A stretch of DNA of 64,000 bases, taken from NCBI GenBank assembly GCA_038501785.1, contig JBAMJR010000090.1, forward strand, positions 100,001-164,000. The letters are read 5' to 3'. The translations under genes were made by a program, and so were the position numbers. Positions 26,901 to 37,546 of the stretch are shown here, one piece after another; within the stretch, counting starts at the first letter, position 1, and every line of letters starts with the position of its first letter. Under the pieces are notes generated by a model, which had not been told where the DNA came from, ran no database searches, and saw only the letters and a list, made by a program, of their open reading frames with translations. This stretch comes from Myoxocephalus aenaeus. Taxonomy: Eukaryota > Chordata > Actinopteri > Perciformes > Cottidae.

Positions 26901-29143
26901 ATTAGATGTGACAGCTAGGGGACTGCCTTGGGCCTGCTTACTCACAGTCATCAGCACTCCTCTTCATCATCGTCATCATCATAATAATTACCCGTGTCTA
27001 TAAGCTTGTATTTTTATCATTTGTTAGCCCATAGCTCACTTTATCTCTCATTCATTCTTCGTGGCCTTCTGTTTGCACAATGCGTATAAGAGCGAAGCCG
27101 AGAGGCCTCGCAGTGACCCCTGACTGCCCACTTGAAGACCTCTGTAGAGATGGGATTGGCATTTTTTTTAACCTCTCAGTTGGCACCAGCATGCAGGATC
27201 GGTTTACCCTCATGGTATTGCAGCTACGCACAAGGGCAGAAAAACAAACGGACCATACACCAGTGTGGTTGGGGTTTGGACGCATTGGGGTTACTCTCCA
27301 TTCAACTTTGGTTGATTATTGACCCCAAAGTAATGCATCTAAATAGCAATGGTGAACAGTCCTGGCCGACAGCAGAGCCCAGAGGAAAGACATGGACCTA
27401 GTCTAGAGTAGCCATATTTGACCTCTCACCCTTGCGGTTCAAGCCTGCGAGGCAGCACACAACTTTCAGAGTGGTCTAACCTTGCTCTGAGTGGTTTTTG
27501 CCTGCAACACTAATATATCTGGCAGTGTGTATTGGGGTTGAGGAAAATGTCAACCTCATGCAAAGCTGCCACGAGCTGTTCATTTTCAGCCGCCGGTGCC
27601 CCGAGTGAATGGTGCGGCTTGTTTGCTTTAAAATGGAAGAGATGTTTTCATTGTTAGAGTTCCTTTGAAAGACAATAGCACCACCTAGTGGCCCTTGAAG
27701 AGGATGGTAGGATTAATTTTTTAGAACAGTGTCTGATGCACAATAAGTAACACTAAAAATTAAATTAGCACTTATTTATTTATATTGACTAATAGAGTAG
27801 TCAGATAATTAGTTCAATCAGCTGATCCATAATATATACTTTACATGTAAATTGGTTGTCAGATGTTATGCTCATTTACAAAGATACCAGCCTCTGTTAA
27901 CTACAGCACATGATAGAAATAAATACTTAGGTTGGTTATTCTAGATGAGATGTATGTTGATATTAATCACTTGTGTATTTTCAATGTATTTTCTCATTTA
28001 AAAATGTCCCTTCTGGTTTTTGTGTCTCTGTTCAGCTTACATGAAGAGGCGGCTGAGCTCCTTAAGTGACAACCATTCTGTGGACGTGGGTTTAGTGGGG
28101 CCCGACTACATCCAGGGCTCCCAGAGCCCTGTACATCAGCACCTGAAGAAGGCCAGAGTGGTGTTGGGCCCCGAGGAGAAGGAGGCCCTGAAAAGGGCCT
28201 ACCAGGAGAAGCCCTATCCATCCCCCAAAACCATTGAGGAGCTGGCCTCCCAGCTCAACCTGAAGACCAGTACTGTCATTAACTGGTTCCATAATTACAG
28301 GTCAGCACTTGGAAAAGAGACTCTTGAATACTGACCATTGCCTTTAAGTGTTCACAAGCTGTTCTTAAAGGACATTTGTTTTATTGCATTTATTGGTTTG
28401 CACTTCATATTGCTATCTGTGTAGAAGTTAATTCTCTAGAAAGGATTTTGCATTTGTATCCTAGATAGTTTTGTGTTGTTAAATACATAAGCATTGTCTA
28501 GGGAAGTGCTTTAGATCCTGCCCTGTTCTCATAAGTCAGTGCACTCATACAATATTTTGAGATCACTCAAATGCAAGATGTGTAGCGTCTGACAAATTTT
28601 AATTTCAGGATTTGGCTGAACTCGTGTGTTTCTGCCAGGTCACGTATCCGGCGAGAGCTCTTCATAGAGGAGATCCAGGCAGCTGGAGGGTTGGGGCCTG
28701 GCAGCGAGGGGGGCTCCCCTTCCCTCCGCGGGTCCAAATCAGGAGAGGGGGACAGCTGTGACGGGACAGAATCTGAAGGCACAGTGGAGACGCGCCAGGG
28801 ACTGGGCCTCGGTCTGGAGGATCACAGAGGAGCATGCAAAGACGACATGGAGGTGGAGTCTGAGGCAGGGGGCTCTAATAACTCCCCTGACCAGTTTGAC
28901 TGCACCACCTCTGGCTTTGTCGGGCCAGGCTCCAGCTGTGGACAGGGTGGACTGGGGCTCTTCAGCCTCACAGAGGCATCCTCCAGTGGCTCTGCCTCTA
29001 GTACTCACATCCCAGCCTCTGGCCCTGCCAGAAACCCCAGGGACAACAATCTGCGCAAGAAGAAAGCAGCCAATCTCAATAACATCATCCACAGGCTGGA
29101 GAAGGCTGCCAGCAAAGAGGATCCCTCAGAGTGGGAGTTCTAG
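282..29143 (+). CDS. cux1: CUX1 homeobox transcription factor (spliced gene model, 5' end outside window)
   Basis: CUX1 (CDP/Cut) is a nuclear DNA-binding protein, mostly a repressor, with three cut repeats and a homeodomain. Twenty-one exons are visible: 282-329, 4178-4256, 8387-8524, 10276-10399, 12549-12625, 13103-13169, 17494-17542, 19433-19537, 20032-20220, 20404-20462, 20788-20830, 20968-21064, 22308-23111, 23795-23878, 24399-24500, 24618-25159, 25253-25394, 26032-26319, 26457-26645, 28036-28300 and 28639-29143. All are bounded by AG/GT, phases agree, and they total 3996 nt (1332 codons with stop). The order is coiled coil, CR1, half of CR2, CR3, homeodomain and an acidic/Ser-rich tail ending in EWEF, as in mammalian CUX1. 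About 60 N-terminal residues lie upstream. The clear oddity is the missing N-terminal half of CR2. CUX2 is less likely because a CASP ending is present. Confidence 0.95.
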
Positions 29144-30565
29144 TTCCCCCTGACCATCCTTCATCCCTCTTGTCTCATAACCTCACGACCTCTAACCTTG
29201 GACCCCTCCTGCTCTGTTCCAGTTGGAGAGTGGACACAGCCAAAGTCAAGCTCAGCAGCCATTTTTATTACATAGAAGCTTTCTGAAAAGAGGAAAGAAA
29301 CAAAGAGTGGTTGGCAAAACCCTTAAAAAGAAGATTTACTGAAATCCTAGAAGAACAAAATAAGAGAACGTACGTGTCTCTCTGTTTTTTTTAAAACTGA
29401 GTTTTGTTTTTGTACTGAGAAAAGCACTTAGCCGTCCTGCTGGCCTCCGGCCCTGCTGTACCTCCCCTATCACCAGCCACTGGTGCACCAGACTGGTTAG
29501 TCCTGAGCTGGGGTCTGACCCACAGCTGGGGTTGAAACCTGGACTCAGTAACACAGGCAAGGCCTGACACAGCAGCTGTCACAGTGATAGACACTGATAG
29601 GTTATAGATAGAGACAGGAACTCTCTTACAAGAACTCTCACTTTCTTAAAGGAGATTTTTTCCGCTCTTCTTCTCACCTCCCAAGTGTCCACAAACCTCC
29701 CCTCACTCAGTGAGACGCCTCATTTTTCACACTGTAGAGTGACTGTTACAAACCCTTTGCCTTTTTCACTCACTGCGTGTGTGTGTGTGTGTGTGTGTGC
29801 GTGTGTGTATGTTAGGGGTTGTGTCAGTGTGCACCTATTTGTGTGTGTATACACACCTAAAAATGATGTGTATATGTGTGTGTGTTCTCTTCTCAATGGC
29901 AGCATGTTTTCTTTTTAATCTCACTCCTACACTCTTAAGAGGGTAGTGGAAGGCCTGCCGGCTGAGCTGCCATGGTTACTGATGTAAGAGAGATGAACTT
30001 TGACCTGTTGTGTCCCATATCCTATCCTGCTGACAGCCATGTGATGGCCAGGAGGATTTCTAAATCCTCACAAACACACGCACTCATCTGAAGAGGAAGG
30101 ATGGAAGGAACCCCTTTTGCCTCCTTTAAAAACCTTCTTTACGGATGAAGGATGATCTCTTCATTTTGATATTGCAATTCGGTTGCCAATAAGAGATTGC
30201 ACAGTCTATTGACTCTAAAGAGTACAAAATAGGGAATTTTAAGGAAGCATTTTCGATTAGTACAAAACAAGAACAGAAAATAAGAGAATAAAATGTTGCT
30301 GTTTGAAAAAAACACAAAAAAAGAAAAAGTTGAAATGGAATAATGTTGCGTTGTTGAAATACGATACAATGACTTCACGTAGTACTGTAGCTGTCTGACA
30401 TGCCGATGCGATACATGTCTTGTTGTTTTAGTTTGTGCACGTCACAGCTTTCACCCAGCACTGGACCTGCTGGGGGTGTCTGCGCCACTGACAAATTCTC
30501 TCTATTCACAAACTCACGTTTTTATAGGCCAAATCAGGAAGAGTGTGTGTGCGTGTGTGTGCGTG

Positions 30566-30600
<35 letters not shown>

Positions 30601-30953
30601 CTTGTGTGCGTTTGTATTTCCCTGCATGTAAGTCAGGGTCGAGGTCAATTCACTCAGAATAAAATTTACAAAGTAGATAATCAATAATGAAATTCTTGAC
30701 TGAAAGAAGAAAAAAAAAAGGGTTTTAGCGAATGAATTTCAGCGTAGAGTACGAGATGTCTGTACTTTGTGTTGATTGCTGTCAAAGTGAATTCTCCCCA
30801 ACCCGCGTGTGAGTAGTCACCACTCCTCCAGTCTGTCCTGTATCCAGGGATGTTTTGCATTGAAATTTACTGTATACACTACAAATTATAAGGCATATCA
30901 CCTCCTCCCTGTCCCACACAAGCCCTCAGTGCCTGTCAGCCTACTGCCTCCCC

Positions 30954-30986
<33 letters not shown>

Positions 30987-33900
30987 TTGCATGGGTGCAT
31001 GTACACACATGCCTGTCAATACATGCGTGTGCACTAGTGCGTGCGATTGAGGAGTTCAGTGTTTCCAATGAGTGGGGTCATATTTCGTATCTACTTGCAC
31101 ACACTACTAGTGCACAACTGACACCCTTCTTTAAGCTGTTTGATGCGTTACCATTACATTAATCTTCTCACAAAGTAGTGTAATACTATGATTTACTGTA
31201 GCTTGGTTTTATTGCTATTTTGCATTTATAGTTTGGTTTTTATTCTGCTTATTTATAGGTGCTGTATTTTTCATTTAATGTCTTATCATTTGAGTTGTCT
31301 ATTTTTTAAGGGATTATACTGTTCCTGAGGGCAAGTAACATTTTTATTAGACGTATAGACTGCCGGCAGTATTGGTTAATATTTACAAAGATGTACTAGT
31401 TCTCATTTGTTTGTATATTCATGAATCCTAAAGTTTAGTGTCATTTCAATAGCTTTGAAAAAAGAAATGTGTTTGCTACAGTTCATGCTCCCGTAAGCAT
31501 TAAGCTTTCACCACAACAGTTATGCTCTTAAATTGCTAGCTAGAGAATCAAAGTACATATCAACTTCAGCGAACATACGATAGCATATCTCTTTTCCTCT
31601 TTTCTATCCTCCGATAATGTTTTTTTCCGGCTGTTTCTTGGGCAAGCCCGACACTACCGCTCGGCAGGGCATGCAGCTTTCTTTAGATAGAGGTCGCCCA
31701 CTCGGTAATCACCTTAACATCATTTACTCTTTGTCAAATAGGTCAAATGCAATTACCTAAACTTGAAAACACAAGTTAACTTGAAAGAGGTCATATCTGC
31801 CAAATTGAGATTAGAGAAGTGTACCAGCTAGCAGGGGGTGCTACGTCAGATTGAACAGATAATAATAGCCAGCCTATGATTATGCAGAATATATATTGCA
31901 GTCCGTAACAAAGCACTTATTGGGATCTTTTTTGAAGACTTACCTGGGACAGGGTCTGTAAACACTACAACAGAGTACGATCCCGGGATCCTGGGAAATG
32001 TATGCCTTTTTTTTAAAAAGTGGTTGTGAACCAAGCACAGACTCTTCTCTGCATCCTAACACTAAAGTAAAAACACAAGATAGCTGTGTTCTACATTATA
32101 AACTGTATTCTTATACAGTCGCCCCACATTTCAAACCACAGATACCCGTGTGACTGAAAGGGCCGTCGTCCTGTAAAGTTGTAGATATTATGAGCAAACT
32201 CCTGTTTTGGTTTCTATCCAAAGTCTCCTCAGTCCATCCTTAAGCCTCCCCTTTCCCTGAATCTGCTTCCAGATATAGTCGCCGCCTGTCAAAAGATACA
32301 GATAACCTCATTGTACTGCATTTAGATGCATTATTTAAAATTGGATTTTCTGGTGTATCTAATAATTGTAAAATCCCTCAAACATTGGCGATTCCTGTGG
32401 ACGACTGATGTGAAACATCCGTCTTCTGCAGATTACTGAAGGCTTATTGCTTTCTGTTGGACTGCTTGGACCGGACAACCACAGTGTGTTTAATGGTGAT
32501 GAATAGCTGCTGTAAAGAATATAAGCACTTAACCCATTTGCCATGTTATAGCCACATCCATCAACTCACCGTAACCATGTGAGATCATCAGATTTGTGCC
32601 TTTAACTGCCAAGCAGGGCACCAAACTAGTGATGTCATTAGACGTAGACTATTTCACCAGATTTGTTCATAATATATCTCACATCTTGACCCAAATTTAT
32701 TTCTCATACACTTCATATTGGTACTTTAAAGTCAACTTTTCTCAGCTCTCTGGCGAGGGTTGTATATAATTCCTGGAGTGCAGTGAAAGAGTAGAAGGAG
32801 AACATGAGCTTGTGTATTCTAATGACTGACCTATTTCAGACCGTTGTTTTCCCACAATGCATTTCTTACGTTGTACATAACCTTATCTAGCAGCGAAAGG
32901 CCAGAGCATTGAATGAAGGAGGAAGCATGCAGAAACAGCGTACACTGTAATAACACTGAATTTATTCATAGGGCATTTTGTATTTTTCTGTTTGTGTCAG
33001 GTTTGCTGTGACATTAATAATGGCACTACAGGTATTGATAATGACGTGTGCCAATTCTAATGGTTATTTGGAAAAGAGACATGTAAATACAGTCGATCAA
33101 GTAGCTATGGATTCACTATTGTCACAGGATGCTTTTGTTTGAAGGCAGGAGGAGAGAAGGGACGATTCAGGACTTTTCCATGATCCACAGATATTTTTCT
33201 ACAAATTTAAATCAGATGATTCTATACACTGTTGAATAACATTGTAAAGGTGTAACAGATGCTGTATATCATATCATGTTTTCTGAAGTCGTAAAGCTTT
33301 ACTGTATGATCTGTTGAAGTAGTGGTTATTCATTTGACATGTTAGTTGTAATGGAAGCCTGAACAGCAGCACTGGTCACCATATTCAGGAAAAAAAGAAA
33401 GAAAGAAAGAAAAACCTCAGATGTTTTTTGTAATACTTTTAGAATATATCTTATGAAGTGGGTTTTGTAAGGAAACACTTTCCGAATCAGTGGTGCTGTA
33501 TGCATAGCACACTCAGTAATACATACACACATAGTACAGCACACCACACTCATCCTTTAAACCCCTCCACTGTACTCGCGTGCTTTTGTTTTCCGTTTTT
33601 ACGCTCCCCTCACATTGGCTCCAGCTAACTTTTAAGTCTTAAACCATTTCCTCTTATTTCTTCAGCATTTCATGCTTAACTCTAGAATTCTTAACACCCA
33701 GAGATAAACTCTGGAGCGATACACATTTCAGTGAATGCTCACAAGATTTAAAAGAGGAAGCAAAAAGCCAAATAGTGAAGTAGTTCTCCACCTCTGTTGA
33801 AAGGTTGCTGACAGTTTTCTGAATGTTGCTACCTTCAGTTCACCCTTAGCTTCACACAGTTTAGTCTGACAACCAAATGACCTGGAGACCTTCACCCCGC

Positions 33901-34030
33901 TCCTTTTGGAAAGCTTTAAGATGCTTGTTGAGGCTTTAGCGAGTTCAGAGTTGTTTTTAGATGATTTTTTTTTCCAACCTTGTCATCAACAATGTGGAAG
34001 TAATAATTTTCATAACTTCTCCCACTGCCT

Positions 34031-34068
<38 letters not shown>

Positions 34069-36309
34069 TACATGTGTGTTGTAGTACAAAAGGCTGCATG
34101 ACTGTAAAGGGATGGTTAAGATGTTTTTTGAAAGTTGTTTCCCTAGCACTTCTGTCACTCCTGAGATGCTTTATTCTCCTTTTGGGGTCTCCCTCCCTTT
34201 CGTTTTTCCTCATGTATCATTGTTTCTTTATCTTTCTATTTACTAAACGTATCATGTTGTTTGTTCTCAGCACTGTAAAACAGTCCCTTCTACAACATTG
34301 AAAAGCAATATCACTGTATGAAACGTTCACAATGTATTTGTTATGATTGACATTTGATTCATCATCATTATTATTCACATGCACCCTAGGTGTGATAATT
34401 GAAGTAAATCTCTTTTATACAAATACTAAGAGTGTGCTGTGGTAGTTTTTTGTTTTGCTTTTTTTTGCGTTGCCAAAAATCTTGATGAAAATGTTCCTTG
34501 TGAAACACATGGATGGTGAAATAAGTATTCTCAGAGAAAGATCTGTTAGAAAGCCAGGGAAGGTGTGTAGCAAGTAACCTTAAAGGGGTTCAGTCATGTT
34601 GGGGATATTGGACTGCTTCTGCCATTTACACTCTCCACAGGTGAGTTATTTTGGGAACTATAAATACAACCTAGAGACGAACCTGAACACACATTAATCT
34701 ACCGATCATCTTCCCTCTCCGCCCTCAACAGGCCGTTATGCAGAGCTGCAGGTGGAGTTTTCAGCTGCCGTGCAGACCAGCGCAGAGCAGAAGGCGCTCA
34801 TCCTGAAGCTGGAACACGACCTGAGCACCGTGCAGGCCATGTCCTCCCTGCAGCGCCCCGACGCGGACGGGTCGGAGGTCACCAACATGGAGAACATCCC
34901 GGATCCGATCAAAGAGGCCTCTGCTATGTTTACTGGTATGTTCCCTTAAAAGGTTCCTTTAGAGCAGCGGTCCCCGGTCTTCACGGTGTGGGCGAAAAAT
35001 ATGACGTCATAAATATGACGTAAATGATACGACCGACATAAAGACAATTATAAAGATACAACTCACCATTACGCTGCATTAGTGGAGCCCTGAGCGCGTC
35101 TCGACGTGTGTTCATGTCCAGTCTACTGACTTAAACCTTTATGTCACTCTGTCACTTCATTAAAACGCTTCACAGAGACAGGATGTGGAAATGGAGGCAC
35201 GATCTCAGTAACTCTGCCTTGATTTTAATCCAGAACACCGAGTTGAAACGGACTTTTAAGTTTCATTTTTGGGGAAACGTATCACGTAACCTCTTGACAT
35301 GTCAAGATGTTATGTTTGAGGCTACGCACAGACGGATGTATTTTTTTTCTAAATAAAACATTTTTCCGACCTTTTTTTCTTCTTCTTTTTTCATAAATTC
35401 TTTCTCTGCGGCCCGGTACCAAGGGACCCACGGCCCGGTACCAAGGGACCCACGGCCCGGTACCGGGCCGCGGCCCGGGGGTTGGGGACCGCTGATCTAA
35501 AGGACTGTTCAAAGAATATTGGAGCAGTGTTTTCTTTGGGTCCTCCCTTTGATGAAGAAAAGTGCAATAACACCCCACAGAATATCTTGAAGCGATATAG
35601 CACTTTTGAATTGGTAGAATTAAGAGCACACTGAGTTTAAGGCGAAGGCCTTTCTCCCAAACAGCCGCTGTGCGTCATGAAGGTTCTTAAAGCCTTGGGA
35701 TGAGCAAGTTTACACTCAAGCTAAAACATTTTTTTGTGTGTAATCGCGTCTAGTGAGGAATGGTGTGCTTCTTAAAGAGATCAATCCCCCTCAAACCTTT
35801 TAGCTTAAAGGCAAAATATCATGAAAAAAAGAATCCTGAAAAGGATTGTATGACTTTTTTTTAAACTTTAAATATAAAATGGTCTCCCTCTTTGTCAACT
35901 AAGACTGACTCTTTTGAATTAATTTATCTTTGAGTCTTTGAGGTGAGAGCCTGTGAATGTGAACCTGAGGCGCTGCAGAGCGCTGTCTGTTTGAAAACGG
36001 CAAACTAGCATTATCAGAGTCTGTCCTTTCATCTGACGAGTTTTGAGGAGTTCACTAGAGTTTGATGGACTCAGCCCGTCTGCAAATAAGAGATATCAGC
36101 ATCCAGAAACTATAGTTAAAATTACCCATTTTAACAATATTGTTAAGTGTATTTCTTTAATCTGTGTAACCTCCAGGTTTAGGCATGGGCCTCAATCCTG
36201 AGCTTCCTCAGGGCCAGATGGACTCTCTGCTCTCCATCATCTCCAGCCAGAGGGAGAGGTTTCGCTCCCGCAATCAGGAGCTGGAAGCTGTGAGTCACGA
36301 TCTCACACA

Positions 36310-36365
<56 letters not shown>

Positions 36366-37067
36366 CACCCTCCCTGTATTCCTGTGTATTTCTCTCTAGG
36401 AGAACTAATTCATATCAACGGTTTGCTTCCTCTGCCCCTGCAGGAGAATCGCTCCACGCAGCAGACCATGCAGGCGCTGCAGAACGAACTGGACAGCCTG
36501 AGAGCCGACAACATCAAACTCTACGAGAAAATCAAATTCCTGCAGAGCTACCCTGGCAGAGTGCGTGTGTGTGTGTGTGTGTGCATGAATGAATGAATGA
36601 ATGTGACGTTCTTGTTTCTAATATGTTGTTAATTTGCTGTAGGCTGGCGGTAGTGACGACACTGTGATGCGCTACTCCTCCCAGTACGAGGAGAGACTTG
36701 ATCCATTTGCTTCCTTCAGCAAGAAGGTACAAGACTCTTCTCTTAAACTCTCTAAAACCACCTCTTGTCCGTTTTAGTTATTTACTGTAATAGTTTCTTC
36801 CTCTGATATTTGACAACTGACCGAACGTGGATGACAGGACGCCATGTTTGTTCCACAGCTGCAATAGAGCTTCATTTGGGTTCGTTCCCACAGAATCAAA
36901 AGGTTAACTTCTTATTTGTAGATTTTGTACCGACGTTGTGAATTGAGGACGGCGACGACCCAAAAAGCTCTAAAGTCTCACTAGTGCCATTTATATTGTT
37001 GTAACACAATTGATGATGATGATGGGATGGAAGCAACCCGCCTGTCTGATATGTGTGTGTGTGTGTG

Positions 37068-37106
<39 letters not shown>

Positions 37107-37461
37107 ACACACACACACATATACACACACACTTTTTTTTGTACGGGGCTTTGTTGAAGTTCATTCTGGGGAATGTAGGAGCAGAATTTGAGGTTGATAA
37201 GGCACTGAAACAAATGATATATTCTATGAAGGGAAATTACTACACCTCCTTACTCAAAATATCTCCCTGAAGCAAACGCCCCAGACTGTAAACACATCTG
37301 GAATTGTAATTTATAACTTTAATATTACTTGTGTGAGACACCAAACTTGATCTACATGGATTCACACCTTTTTGTTGAAGCGCACTACTTTGTGTTTGCA
37401 GGAGCGTCAGCGCCGATACCTGAGCTTAAGCCCCTGGGATAAAGCAACTCTGAGCCTCGTA

Positions 37462-37546
<85 letters not shown>

